From Verrucomicrobiota bacterium (GTDB lineage Bacteria; Verrucomicrobiota; Verrucomicrobiia; Limisphaerales; UBA1319), in NCBI GenBank assembly GCA_022709905.1, contig JAKLHY010000043.1:1-64000 (forward strand): DNA of 64,000 nucleotides. The letters are read 5' to 3'. Positions 22,941 to 32,507 of this stretch are shown here, one piece after another. Under the pieces are notes generated by a model that was not told where the DNA came from, made no database searches, and saw only the letters and a program-made list of their open reading frames with translations. The position numbers and the translations under genes were made by a program. Every line of letters begins with the position of its first letter. Position 1 is the stretch's first letter.

Positions 22941-25700
22941 TCAAGTCGCTGACTTTTTCTTGGAGGGAGTGCGTTTGGGTGGTTTGTCGATCTCCACGAT
23001 TCCGGCAACCTTGCCGAGTTCGAGGACTTGATCGGCGGTCGTTGTGGCGAATAAATGCATCGCCCGGGCAATCAGCCCCGTCCAGCCTGTCTGATGGCTC
23101 GCCCCAAGACCGGAACCGTTGTCGCCGTGAAAATACTCATAAAACTGAACATAATTCCGCCACTGAGGATCCTCCTGGAAGATCCTTTCACCGCCGTTCA
23201 CGGGCCGGTTTCCGTTGGGGCCTTTCGAGAAGATTCGCGTGAGCCGGTTCGAGAGTTCCTCGGCAACCTGATAAAGATTCATGGCCCGCCCGGACCCGGT
23301 AGGGCATTCGATGGTAAAATCGTTGCCGTAATAAGCGTAATACTGGAGCAGCGCTCGGATGATGAGGGCGTTGACGGGCATCCAGATTGGGCCGCGCCAG
23401 TTCGAGTTGCCGCCAAACATGCCGGTGTCGGATTCCCCCGGCAGATAGGGGACTCGGTATTCCTCGGATCCAACATGGAAGACATAAGGTTGTTCGGCAT
23501 GATGCCTCGAAAGCGATCGAATCCCGTAAGGACTCAGGAACTCGCCTTCATCCAGCATCCGGGTCAAAACCCGGCGCAGCTTGTTTTCATCGAGGATCGC
23601 GCCAAGCCGGCGGCCGGACTGGCCCGGCTTGGATAGATCATGAATGAATGCAACCAACTCGCGTCGCGAGGCGTAGAAGTCGCGGAATCTTTGGATATGA
23701 TCCGGATACTTCTGGGTAAACTCATCCTCAAAAACCGTGACGGCGCACAGGGGCAGTAGTCCAACCATGGAACGGACCTTGAGCCGGTGAGCCTGGCCAT
23801 CCGGCATCCGCAGCACGTCGTAAAAGAATCCGTCCTCCTCGTCCCACATGCCAATGTTCCCGCCCGTATGAACAGTGGCCGTGGCAATCGAGACAAAATG
23901 TTGGAGGAACTTGAGCACCATGTCCGAGTGGATCGGATCGTTCAAAGCGAGTTCCACGGCAATCTCGAGCATGTTCAGACTGTAGAGCGCCATCCAGGCT
24001 GTCCCATCGGCCTGTTCCAGATAGCCGCCTGTCGGCAACGGCGAGCTGCGGTCGAAAACACCGATGTTGTCCAAGCCGAGAAATCCGCCTTCGAAGGTGT
24101 TCTTGCCCGAGCGATCCTTGCGATTAAGCCACCAGGTGAAGTTGAGCAGGAGTTTTTGGAAGCTGCGCCCCAACCATGCAAGATCTCCCTTGCCCGTGCG
24201 GACTTTTTCCAGGCGATAGCTGAAAATAGTGGCCCAGGGATGAACCGGAGGATTGACGTCGCCGAAGTTCCACTCGTAAGCCGGGATCTGGCCATTCGGA
24301 TGGAGATAGGTCTCACGGAGCATCAAGTCGAGTTGTTGTTTGCCGAAATCAGGATCGACGAGTGCCAGTGGCAGAACGTGAAACGCCAGATCCCATGCCG
24401 CGTACCAGGGGTATTCCCACTTGTCGGGCATCGAGATGACATCCGCATTGTAGAGATGATGCCAGTGTTCGTTCCGCGGCGCTTTCTTCGAGGAGGCCAC
24501 AAAGGGATCGCAACCCCGCTCCTCGAGCCATCGGTTGACATCAAAGAAATAAAACTGCTTGGACCACAGCATGCCGGCCAGGGCCTGGCGCATGACATTG
24601 GCGGCGTCCGCATCCAGCGATCGTGGAATGACACCCGAGTAAAATTCATCCGCCTCCTGGAGACGCGCTTGCATGACGGAGTTGAAATGGTCGCCAAATG
24701 CGCCTTGACCAGGACCGTAGGCTTTATCCAAGGCCTCGGGCGTCACCCGAGTCAATCGGAGGCGAAGGGTCTCGGGTTTCCCGGGAGGAACAGTCCGTCG
24801 ATAATACGCCGACGCCTTGGTTCCCTGTCTTTCCGGATTCACCGCGTCAGCTTTTCCATGGACAACACAATCGTTGATGCTGTCCTTGACGAATGGAGTC
24901 CGATTGGGCGTGCCGAACAACCGTTGATGATTGGTTTCATTTTCTGTGAACAACAGCGCCGGATTGTTCTCGCAGTAAAGATAACGTTCCCCCAGGTCAG
25001 CTTCCGAGGCCTGAATGACACCCGCGCCATCGGAAATCGCCTGGAGCTTCGGACGCGGATTGTCGCGCCCCCAGGACCATCGGTTGCGGAACCACAAGGT
25101 TGGCAATACATGAATCTCCGCTGGTTCGGGCCCGTGATTATGAATGCTGATCTGAATTAAAATATCCTCGGGGGATTCCTTGGCGTATTCCACGAAGACA
25201 TCGAAATAACGGTTGTCATTGAAGACCCCTGTGTGGATCAGTTCATACTCGAAATCCTGCCGGCTTCGTCCTCGATTGGTCAAAACAAGGTCCTCGTATG
25301 GAAAAGCCGCCTGAGGATATTTGTAGAGGTACTTCAGGTAGGAATGCGTCGGGGTGCTGTCGAGGTAGTAATAATACTCTTTGACATCCTCGCCATGATT
25401 ACCCTCGCTGTTGGTCAGGCCAAACAGACGTTCCTTGAGAATGGCATCCTTGCCATTCCAAAGCGCGAGGGAAAAACACAGCCGCTGGCGGTCATCCGAG
25501 ATGCCTCCTAACCCGTCTTCTCCCCAGTGATAGGCCCGCGAACGGGCCTGGTCGTGGGTGAAGTAGTCCCAGGCATTGCCGTTCTCACTGTAATCCTCTC
25601 GGACGGTACCCCATTGTCGTTCGCTGAGGTAGGGGCCCCATTTCTTCCAGGGACGCTTGGCATCTCGGGTCTCTTCCAAGCGAAGTAATTCAGCGTTCAT
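22941..25700 (-). CDS. GH63/MGH1-like glucosidase
   Basis: The 919-residue product belongs to the bacterial glucosidases with an (alpha/alpha)6 MGH1/GH63-type domain: WYAAWDLAFHVLPLALVDPDFG and PIWMPVNALIIRALLQYY carry the barrel motifs, and FHGDNGSGLGASHQTGWTGLI matches the end of the fold. An N-terminal beta-sandwich (about 1-330) precedes it. There is no signal peptide, so it should act on internal glucans or oligosaccharides. ATG 25700 has AAAGGACG upstream; the extended ORF is rejected. It starts 28 bp after pyk. The C-terminal KRTPSKKKSAT tail is basic. The exact substrate is unknown. Confidence 0.9.
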   Translation of the reverse strand: MNAELLRLEETRDAKRPWKKWGPYLSERQWGTVREDYSENGNAWDYFTHDQARSRAYHWGEDGLGGISDDRQRLCFSLALWNGKDAILKERLFGLTNSEGNHGEDVKEYYYYLDSTPTHSYLKYLYKYPQAAFPYEDLVLTNRGRSRQDFEYELIHTGVFNDNRYFDVFVEYAKESPEDILIQISIHNHGPEPAEIHVLPTLWFRNRWSWGRDNPRPKLQAISDGAGVIQASEADLGERYLYCENNPALLFTENETNHQRLFGTPNRTPFVKDSINDCVVHGKADAVNPERQGTKASAYYRRTVPPGKPETLRLRLTRVTPEALDKAYGPGQGAFGDHFNSVMQARLQEADEFYSGVIPRSLDADAANVMRQALAGMLWSKQFYFFDVNRWLEERGCDPFVASSKKAPRNEHWHHLYNADVISMPDKWEYPWYAAWDLAFHVLPLALVDPDFGKQQLDLMLRETYLHPNGQIPAYEWNFGDVNPPVHPWATIFSYRLEKVRTGKGDLAWLGRSFQKLLLNFTWWLNRKDRSGKNTFEGGFLGLDNIGVFDRSSPLPTGGYLEQADGTAWMALYSLNMLEIAVELALNDPIHSDMVLKFLQHFVSIATATVHTGGNIGMWDEEDGFFYDVLRMPDGQAHRLKVRSMVGLLPLCAVTVFEDEFTQKYPDHIQRFRDFYASRRELVAFIHDLSKPGQSGRRLGAILDENKLRRVLTRMLDEGEFLSPYGIRSLSRHHAEQPYVFHVGSEEYRVPYLPGESDTGMFGGNSNWRGPIWMPVNALIIRALLQYYAYYGNDFTIECPTGSGRAMNLYQVAEELSNRLTRIFSKGPNGNRPVNGGERIFQEDPQWRNYVQFYEYFHGDNGSGLGASHQTGWTGLIARAMHLFATTTADQVLELGKVAGIVEIDKPPKRTPSKKKSAT

Positions 25701-25728
25701 TGATCGTCCTTTCGATGATCGAGTGGTT

Positions 25729-27171
25729 CTAATCTCGTCGGAGGGGATCTCCAATCCGAAGGAATTCCAGGCGATGATTGGCCGCTGGATTTCGTTCGGA
25801 CGGACCCGCCACCAACATGGCAATAGCACCTGGCAATTGGTGGTTCCGCAGCCAGCGTTTCGCGAACACGAGCCAATTTGCCGGCTCGGTTTTGATTTCG
25901 ATCGGATAGACGCCGTAAGAAAAGGCAAGTCCCTGGCAGACGGTTGGATCCTGGCTCAGGGCGACGATCCAGGCGGGGGGATTGAATCGAGAGATCATGC
26001 GAGGGGTGGCGCCGCTGCGAGTGGGCGCGAAGACGGCGGGGCATGGCACGGTGTCCAACACATGTTCCACCATGCGTGCCATGGCTTCGGCTGCGGTCTT
26101 GGGCGGGTGTTGCCTCGAGAGGGTGCTGAATTCACGGAGCGGAATGGCAGGACGGTGGGTCTCGGTGTAGGCGGCGATTTTGGCCAGCATGGCAACGGCT
26201 TCTTCGGGATACTTGCCCATGGCCGATTCGCCGGAGAGCATGATGCAGTCGGTGCCGTCCAGGATGGCATTGGCCACATCGGTGGATTCCGCGCGCGTGG
26301 GCAAACGACTGGTGGTCATCGATTCGAGCATCTGCGTGGCGGTGATAACAGGTTTGCCGACGAGGCTCGCTTTGGCAATGAGTTGTTTTTGGAGGATGGC
26401 CATCTCTTCGATCGGTATCTCTACCCCCAGATCACCCCGTGCCACCATGATGCCGTCCGCGGCCTTCAGAATTTCATCGAAATGCTTGAGGGCATCCGAA
26501 CGCTCGATTTTAGCAATGATAAAAGGCTGTTTGCCCAGGCGCTTGGCGGCCGCGCGCACGGCCTCCACATCCGCCGCATTTTCGACAAACGACTGGCTTA
26601 CCGCGTCCACGCCGTGTTTCAGGGCGAATTCCAGGCAGGCACGGTCGTGATCGGTGAAGGCGCTGATCCCCAAATTGATGCCAGGCAGATTCAGGCCTTT
26701 TCTGGAACGAAGCTCTCCGCCGACGGCCACTTTGCAGCGCACATCATTGTCCACCACCTCTTCCACGATCAGCTGCACCAAACCATCGTTCAGAAAAAGC
26801 CGATTGCCGCGCTTCACCACTTTCGGCAGCCGATCGAAACTCATGGAGACACGCTGCGAATTGCCGATCCTGTTGTCGCGGGTCAAAGTGAAGGAATCCC
26901 CGGGCTTCAAGTGGATCGGTTCCGGCTCAATCTTCCCGATCCGCATCTTGGGTCCTGGCAGATCAGCCATGATGGCGACCCGCCGGCCGGTGGCCCGGGC
27001 GGCGGTGCGAATGCGGCGGATGACCTCGGCATGGGCCGCAAAGTCGCCGTGCGAGAAGTTCAGCCGGGCAATGTTCAGGCCCGCATGGATGAGGCGCCTC
27101 AGCATCGCAGGGGAATTCGACGCGGGGCCGATGGTGGCGACAATCTTGGTTTTGTGATCGGGGAGTGTCAT
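25729..27171 (-). CDS. pyk: Pyruvate kinase
   Basis: The 480-residue product converts phosphoenolpyruvate and ADP to pyruvate and ATP. Motifs seen: KIVATIGPAS near the start, RLNFSHGD, IAKIERSDAL (catalytic Lys/metal Glu), ADGIMVARGDLGVEIP and TATQMLESM. The small B domain is present at about 70-165. Family length is normal. It begins 8 bp after the dehydrogenase gene and is followed by the glucosidase after 28 bp. Confidence 0.96.
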   Translation of the reverse strand: MTLPDHKTKIVATIGPASNSPAMLRRLIHAGLNIARLNFSHGDFAAHAEVIRRIRTAARATGRRVAIMADLPGPKMRIGKIEPEPIHLKPGDSFTLTRDNRIGNSQRVSMSFDRLPKVVKRGNRLFLNDGLVQLIVEEVVDNDVRCKVAVGGELRSRKGLNLPGINLGISAFTDHDRACLEFALKHGVDAVSQSFVENAADVEAVRAAAKRLGKQPFIIAKIERSDALKHFDEILKAADGIMVARGDLGVEIPIEEMAILQKQLIAKASLVGKPVITATQMLESMTTSRLPTRAESTDVANAILDGTDCIMLSGESAMGKYPEEAVAMLAKIAAYTETHRPAIPLREFSTLSRQHPPKTAAEAMARMVEHVLDTVPCPAVFAPTRSGATPRMISRFNPPAWIVALSQDPTVCQGLAFSYGVYPIEIKTEPANWLVFAKRWLRNHQLPGAIAMLVAGPSERNPAANHRLEFLRIGDPLRRD

Positions 27172-27179
27172 AGAGTCAT

Positions 27180-28178
27180 CTAGGTAAGAATTGATCCCTC
27201 GACAAATGCCGTTCCTTGGGCGAGCGCGTTGATATTAGCGACAGTGGTGCCCGCGATGTCCGCCAAGGCCTCGCGCGTCAGGAAGGCCTGGTGCGCGGTA
27301 ATCAGAACATTGGGAAAGGTCAGCAGACGGGCCAGGTCGTCGTCCTGCAGCACCTGTCCGGATAAATCCTCGAAAAAGACACCTTCTTCCTCCTCGTAAA
27401 CATCGAGGGCCACGCCTCCGAGCCGGCCGGTCTTCAGGGCTTCGATCAGCGCTTTGGTGTCGATGAGAGCCCCGCGACTGACGTTGATGAGAATGGCGCC
27501 CGGCTTGACCAAATCGAGGATTTCAGCCCGAATGATGTGATGGGTCTGCGGTGTCAGAGGAATGTGAAGCGACAGCACATCGCTGAAGCCGGCCAGCGAT
27601 GAGGCGTCCACATACTCGATCCCTTGCTCAGCCGCCCAATCGCGGTTAGGGAATGGATCATAGGCCAGCACTTTCATGCCAAACCCGCGCAGGATCTGGG
27701 CGACGATACGTCCGATTTTGCCCGTGCCCACAATGCCGGCGGTCTTGCCATGAAGGTCGAATCCCTCGAGGCCGTTGAGGGAAAAGTTCAGCTCGCGCAC
27801 CCGGCTGTAGGCACGGTGAATCTTGCGGTTGAGCGTGAGCAGCAAGGCTACGGCATGTTCCGCCACGGCGTAAGGCGAATAAACCGGGACGCGTGTCACC
27901 ACCAGGTTCAATGCTTTTGCGGCGGCCACGTCGACGTTATTGAATCCGGTGCAGCGCAACGCGACCAGTTTAACGCCTTGGGCAGCCAGGACTTCCAAAC
28001 ACCTGCGATCCAACTGGTCGTTCACGAACACACACACCGCATGGGCGCCCTGGGCGAGGGGCGCTGTCTCGCGGGTGAGACGAAACTCCAGAAATCGCCA
28101 TTCCACGTCGCGATTCGCCGAGGCCCGCTGTAGGTGCTCGCGATCGTAAGGTTTGGTGTCGTAGACGGCGGTAATCAT
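27180..28178 (-). CDS. D-2-hydroxyacid dehydrogenase, D-lactate dehydrogenase type
   Basis: The 332-residue product has the D-isomer 2-hydroxyacid dehydrogenase fold: substrate domain with ALRCTGFNNVDV and VPVYSPYAVAEHAVALLLTLNRKIHRAY, NAD domain with GIVGTGKIGRIVAQILRGFG, LHIPLTPQTHHII, NVSRGALIDTKALIEAL and the catalytic His in TAHQAFLTREAL. These match fermentative LdhA more than other members. It sits between pfkA (8 bp) and pyk (8 bp), which fits NADH reoxidation at the end of glycolysis. Substrate is inferred. Confidence 0.9.
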   Translation of the reverse strand: MITAVYDTKPYDREHLQRASANRDVEWRFLEFRLTRETAPLAQGAHAVCVFVNDQLDRRCLEVLAAQGVKLVALRCTGFNNVDVAAAKALNLVVTRVPVYSPYAVAEHAVALLLTLNRKIHRAYSRVRELNFSLNGLEGFDLHGKTAGIVGTGKIGRIVAQILRGFGMKVLAYDPFPNRDWAAEQGIEYVDASSLAGFSDVLSLHIPLTPQTHHIIRAEILDLVKPGAILINVSRGALIDTKALIEALKTGRLGGVALDVYEEEEGVFFEDLSGQVLQDDDLARLLTFPNVLITAHQAFLTREALADIAGTTVANINALAQGTAFVEGSILT

Positions 28179-28186
28179 AGTCAGGC

Positions 28187-29452
28187 CTATTCAAACTTTT
28201 CAGGCTGTCCGGTTGCGGCCAAAACAGCGTGCCAACTGGGGCCGTTGGGATCGACGCGCTTTTTCTCTCGAGCCAGCATTTCGATCGGCACATGGATGAA
28301 CTGGTCATGCAGAAGCCCAATCACCAGGCCGGTCTTGCCGGCCATCCCCGCATGCGCGGCATGACGGGCGAGCAAATCGCAGAGGATCGAATCCTCCGCA
28401 TCGGCGGGCACACTGCGGATAATGTAGCTTGGATCAAAGTATCGCAGCGTGACGGGGATTTGGACGGCCTTGAAGTGAGCTTCGATCTTTTCACGCAGGA
28501 AGGGGCCGATATCCTTGAGCCTGACATTGCCGGAGGCATCCCGTTCGTCCAGGTTGGCCTGGAGCAGATCCTGCCCCGCGCCTTCGGCCACGACAATGAC
28601 AGCGTGGCCCCGTCTCTGAACGCGCTTCTGCAGCACCGCCAGGAATCCGCGCTCGCCTTCCAGCTTGAACGGCACTTCGGGAATCAGGCAGAAATTGACA
28701 TCCTGGCTGGCAATGGTAGCGCCTCCGGCGATAAACCCGGCATGGCGCCCCATCAGTTTCACCAGGGAGATCCCGTTTTGGACGCTGTGCGCCTCTGTGT
28801 GCGCGCAGGTTAGGACCTTTGCCGCCTCTTCGACCGCGGTCAGGTAGCCAAAGGTTCGGGAGACGAACGCCACATCATTATCGACGGTCTTGGGGATGCC
28901 GACGACCGCAAGGGCATGGCCGCGTTTTTTGGCCTCCTGGAAGAGATCGTTGCCGCCGCGCTGAGTGCCGTCGCCGCCAATCGTGAATAGGATGTTGACT
29001 CCGCGCCGGATCAGGTTATCCACCGCAATGCCGGTATCCACCGGCCCGCGAGACGTGCCTAACACCGTGCCGCCTTCCTTGTGAATGTCATCGACAAACT
29101 CGGGGGTCAGGACGATCGGTTCCGCTCCGCGCTGGGGATCGAGCCCCTGGTAACCCTCGCGAAATCCCAACACCTCCTGGATGCCGTAGGTATGATGAAG
29201 CTCGAGAAACAGCGAACGGATGACATTATTCAAACCGGGACACAACCCGCCGCAGGTTACAATGCCCGCCCGGGTTTGCATCGGTTCAAAGTAAAGTTTT
29301 GCCCGGGGCCCGGCCATTTCAAAGAGCAGGTCCTCTGTGGGAGCCTGGGCCTTTAGGTCGCGTATGATTGTTGCGGGAACACGAAGTTCGTCGCCAATGG
29401 TTCGCCGGATGGGGGATGGAATGCGGGCTTCGCCGAGAGCAGTAATCTTCAT
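28187..29452 (-). CDS. pfkA: ATP-dependent 6-phosphofructokinase (PfkA family, plant-like type)
   Basis: The 421-residue product has GGLCPGLNNVIRSL, GTSRGPVDT, TIGGDGTQRGG, VGIPKTVDNDV and MGRHAGFIA. The Gly after GGD (GGDGT) points to ATP as donor, while Lys in PKTVDND is found in pyrophosphate-dependent and plant-like ATP enzymes; the combination is known from the long, non-allosteric type. It opens the run pfkA-ldh-pyk-glucosidase-glgX with 8-bp gaps. The start has AAAGGATCC upstream of ATG 29452. Donor preference is inferred from residues only. Confidence 0.93.
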   Translation of the reverse strand: MKITALGEARIPSPIRRTIGDELRVPATIIRDLKAQAPTEDLLFEMAGPRAKLYFEPMQTRAGIVTCGGLCPGLNNVIRSLFLELHHTYGIQEVLGFREGYQGLDPQRGAEPIVLTPEFVDDIHKEGGTVLGTSRGPVDTGIAVDNLIRRGVNILFTIGGDGTQRGGNDLFQEAKKRGHALAVVGIPKTVDNDVAFVSRTFGYLTAVEEAAKVLTCAHTEAHSVQNGISLVKLMGRHAGFIAGGATIASQDVNFCLIPEVPFKLEGERGFLAVLQKRVQRRGHAVIVVAEGAGQDLLQANLDERDASGNVRLKDIGPFLREKIEAHFKAVQIPVTLRYFDPSYIIRSVPADAEDSILCDLLARHAAHAGMAGKTGLVIGLLHDQFIHVPIEMLAREKKRVDPNGPSWHAVLAATGQPEKFE

Positions 29453-29574
29453 TGCTGGATCCTTTTATATTTCGATGGTTTCAGCCATCTGGGGAAGGTA
29501 GTACGAAAGCTTGAACTGTTGTTGAATATTTGTTTTTAAGGTGATGTTGCCAGTGTGAGCTCATGAGAATCCTG

Positions 29575-30237
29575 TCATCCTCCCAGGGCTATGGTCATTC
29601 CCACAAGGATGCCTCCCAGAATCACCATCGAAACGCCTACCAGCCAGGGACGCCGATCAATGCATCGGCCATAGGCAAAACCCGCCATAAAGAGCATGGC
29701 GATAGCGATGGCGTTGGAAATGCGCATGGCCAGGAGGACTTTATCCAGAAACATGAACGGCACCGTGACTGGAAATGTTGAGATAAAAACGAGGAAAAAG
29801 ACGCTGATGGCTCCCCGCCAATCTTCCCGGCTTAACCGTGCAACGGGAGGGGGTTCGGACAGTTTTTGCAGCCGTTGATGCATCGATTCGAGCTCGGAAG
29901 GCTGGAGAATGGACGCAATCACCGATGGAAGAGACTCTGCGATGAGTTGTTGCGCTTTCCGGGGATTCGTGGCGGCGCGCACCGTGCGAAACATCGTCAG
30001 GCTGCGGCCCTTTTCTGCCAGGCATCCCATGAGATAAAGGACACCATCAATGATGCCCCAGGCCAGGTTGCAGCCGAGGGCGCCAATCAGCATCGCCGTC
30101 ACATCATCCCGTCCGGCATCGGCTACGCTTAGCGATCCGGTGAAAGTCAGAACCATAATCAGCCCGAACAGGACTTCGGAGATGCGTTCGTTTGGGTCGA
30201 GCACGCGTTTCGTTGATTTAACAGGTTCGTCAATCAT
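29575..30237 (-). CDS. VIT1/CCC1-like family membrane protein
   Basis: The 220-residue product has about five membrane segments. The N-terminal ISEVLFGLIMVLTFTGSLSVADAG and ALGCNLAWGIIDGVLYLMG segments and the C-terminal pair of helices match the VIT (vacuolar iron transporter)-like fold, with a soluble, charged loop (about 75-135) between. VIT proteins move Fe2+/Mn2+ across membranes; ions here are unknown. It lies 39 bp after cax and thus is likely the last gene of the kinase operon. Confidence 0.75.
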   Translation of the reverse strand: MIDEPVKSTKRVLDPNERISEVLFGLIMVLTFTGSLSVADAGRDDVTAMLIGALGCNLAWGIIDGVLYLMGCLAEKGRSLTMFRTVRAATNPRKAQQLIAESLPSVIASILQPSELESMHQRLQKLSEPPPVARLSREDWRGAISVFFLVFISTFPVTVPFMFLDKVLLAMRISNAIAIAMLFMAGFAYGRCIDRRPWLVGVSMVILGGILVGMTIALGG

Positions 30238-30276
30238 AATATGGATGGGATGAATGGGGACTTTGGAGAACGAAAA

Positions 30277-31371
30277 TCACTGCGCCCGCGGCGGCAACAG
30301 ATAGAGGGTCATGGCAAAGATCACATAGACTGCCAGGACGGCCACTCCGACAAACCACGTGGAACGTCCGCTGTTGGTGACGAGTGACGCCGTCAGGGTG
30401 GCGACTAGCATCATCACAACCGCGCCCGGCCAGAATCTGAGGTCCATCGGATTGGGGCCGATCCAATAGCTTAATAAGACCAGGACGGGGGCCACAAACA
30501 ACGCGATCTGGGAAGCGCTGCCCAACGCGATCCCTACGCTCATATCGAGCCGGTTCTTTCGCGCGCCCGAAAAGGCCGACGCCATCTCCGCTGCGGCGCC
30601 AACCAACGCTACGACGATGAAACCGACGAAAGCCGGCGTCATGCCAAAGGACTTGGCCGCTTCTTGCACAGACTCAACGAACACCTCGCTAACCAGGGCC
30701 ACGAGCACGGTGACACCAGCCAGCGTGCCCAGCGCGAGGCCGATGGGCCAGGATTCCTCGCCCTCTTCGCCGTGATCGGCGCTGGCAAACAACTCACGAT
30801 GGGTTTTCAAGGAGAACAGCATGCTGAGTCCGTAGATCAGGATCAGGAGCAGCGCAAGCCCCACACTAAGTTTCCCAGTGAAATCTGCCGACGCAGCGGA
30901 GTCCACCTTGGCCATAGCGGAAGGGGCCAACAACCCAATGGTAGCCAAGAAGAGCAGGCCTGCCTGTAGCCGGGCACCCACCCGGTTGTATTCCTGGACA
31001 TGGTGCCTAAATCCGCCCAGGAGAAATGATCCGCCCAACATGAACAGCGTATTTGTCACAATGGCGCCGGCGATCGAGGCTTTCACCAGCATGTATTCGC
31101 CGGCGCGCAACGCGGCCAGGGCAATGACTAATTCAGTCAGGTTGCCGAGTGTGGCGTTGAGCAGGCCGCCGATCGCATCGCCAGTCTTGGCCGCCACCGA
31201 TTCGGTGGCATGGCTCAGTAGGGTTGCCAGGGGCACGATCGCTAGAACTGACAGCACGAACAGCAGCGTATGCGCGCTGGGTTGGAGTTGCTGAGCGGCA
31301 AACACCACGGGCACAAAGGCCAAAAGCCAGAGCAGCGGGTTGTGACGAATTTCTTTTAGTAGCGCTTTCAT
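30277..31371 (-). CDS. cax: Calcium/proton antiporter of the CaCA superfamily
   Basis: The 364-residue product has about 11 membrane helices and both CaCA alpha repeats: GNLTELVIALAALRAGE at about 85-101 and ALVGAAAEMASAFSGARKN later, with the key acidic residues in GNxxE and GxxxE. The central loop is acidic (SADHGEEGEESW). It exports Ca2+ in exchange for H+. Its ATG overlaps the stop of the upstream receiver-phosphatase gene (ATGA), which shows translational coupling with a signalling gene. Confidence 0.92.
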   Translation of the reverse strand: MKALLKEIRHNPLLWLLAFVPVVFAAQQLQPSAHTLLFVLSVLAIVPLATLLSHATESVAAKTGDAIGGLLNATLGNLTELVIALAALRAGEYMLVKASIAGAIVTNTLFMLGGSFLLGGFRHHVQEYNRVGARLQAGLLFLATIGLLAPSAMAKVDSAASADFTGKLSVGLALLLILIYGLSMLFSLKTHRELFASADHGEEGEESWPIGLALGTLAGVTVLVALVSEVFVESVQEAAKSFGMTPAFVGFIVVALVGAAAEMASAFSGARKNRLDMSVGIALGSASQIALFVAPVLVLLSYWIGPNPMDLRFWPGAVVMMLVATLTASLVTNSGRSTWFVGVAVLAVYVIFAMTLYLLPPRAQ

Positions 31372-32507
31372 TGAGTGCGTCTCAGGGTTAAAATGGCAAT
31401 ATCGTCGGACTGGGGATGGTTGCCGGCGTGGGTTCGAACGCTGGCGAGCAGGGCCGCGGAGGCTTCGGCCGCCGCGCGTCCGGACTGGAGGGCGAGTGCT
31501 TCCAGCAGTTGGGATTCTCCATAGAGGTTTCCCGCGGCGTCAAACGCCTCGGTCACGCCGTCGGTGTAAAACACCACCAGGTCTCCAACCTGGAGGTCGA
31601 CCGACGTGCTGGGAACCATCAAGCCACTCATGACGCCCACGGGCAGGGCGGCTTCAACGGAAAGAAATTGCGCCTGGTTTCCTCGAACCAGCACCGGTGC
31701 CGGATGCCCTGCGCCGGCGTAGGTGAGTTTTCCGGAACGAGGATCGTAGATCCCGCAGAGCAGGGTCACAAACATGTTGCGCGGATTCTGGGAAACCAGC
31801 GCGTCACTGACCCGGCGGACAATTTCTTCAGGCGCGTGCGAGTCGGGAGCCATTGCCCGAATCAAAGTCATGGTCACGGCCATGAATAAAGCCGCGGGAA
31901 TGCCTTTGCCCGACACATCGCCCAGAACCAGGACGAGATTGCCATCCGGCGTTCGGAGCGCTTCATAGAGATCGCCGCCGACGGCCTGGGCGGGTTCGAG
32001 CAGGGCGTGGGTTTCCAATCCGGTGCCCTGGGCGATGGCGGCCACGTCCGGGGGGAGGATGCCCATCTGGATTTCGCGGGCAATCCGCAGGTCGTAGGCG
32101 ATCTTTTCTTTGACGGCATCAGCATAAGCTTTGGCCTTGAGGAGGGATCGGACGCGGGCTTTGACTTCGAGGATTTCAAAAGGCTTTACCAGATAATCAT
32201 TGCCGCCGGCTTCGAATCCTTTGGCCTTGTCCTGCACGTCCTCCAGCGAGCTGAGGAACATGACCGGAATATCCCGGGTCCGAGGCGAGGCGCGCAATTG
32301 CCGGCAGACCTCGTAACCGTCCATTCCAGGCATCATGATGTCGAGAAGGACGAGGTCCGGCAGCAGTTTATCAGCGGTGCGGAGGGCGGCCGCTCCGTCC
32401 AACGCCACACTGAGCTGGTGATCACCGCGCAGCGCCTGCACCAGCACATCGATGTTTGCCGGCACGTCATCGACAATCAACACACGGCATTCAGAGAGTT
32501 CTTTCAT
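31368..32507 (-). CDS. Response regulator with PP2C-like (RsbU/SpoIIE) phosphatase output
   Basis: The 379-residue product has a receiver domain (about 7-125) with phospho-acceptor D56 in LVLLDIMMPGMDG, a helical linker (125-160) and a PPM/SpoIIE-type phosphatase domain with the metal sites AVGGDLYE, LGDVSGKGIPAALFMA, FYTDGVTEAFD and SDDIAILTL. Such proteins dephosphorylate STAS anti-anti-sigma partners in partner-switching systems. No STAS or RsbW-like gene is near it. Its start overlaps the hybrid kinase stop (ATGA), so the kinase is the likely input. Confidence 0.95.
   Translation of the reverse strand: MKELSECRVLIVDDVPANIDVLVQALRGDHQLSVALDGAAALRTADKLLPDLVLLDIMMPGMDGYEVCRQLRASPRTRDIPVMFLSSLEDVQDKAKGFEAGGNDYLVKPFEILEVKARVRSLLKAKAYADAVKEKIAYDLRIAREIQMGILPPDVAAIAQGTGLETHALLEPAQAVGGDLYEALRTPDGNLVLVLGDVSGKGIPAALFMAVTMTLIRAMAPDSHAPEEIVRRVSDALVSQNPRNMFVTLLCGIYDPRSGKLTYAGAGHPAPVLVRGNQAQFLSVEAALPVGVMSGLMVPSTSVDLQVGDLVVFYTDGVTEAFDAAGNLYGESQLLEALALQSGRAAAEASAALLASVRTHAGNHPQSDDIAILTLRRTQ

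Noticed and set aside
25657..27183. Long plus-strand open frame antisense to pyk
   Set aside because: Shadow of pyruvate kinase, Gly/His/Arg-rich without family character.
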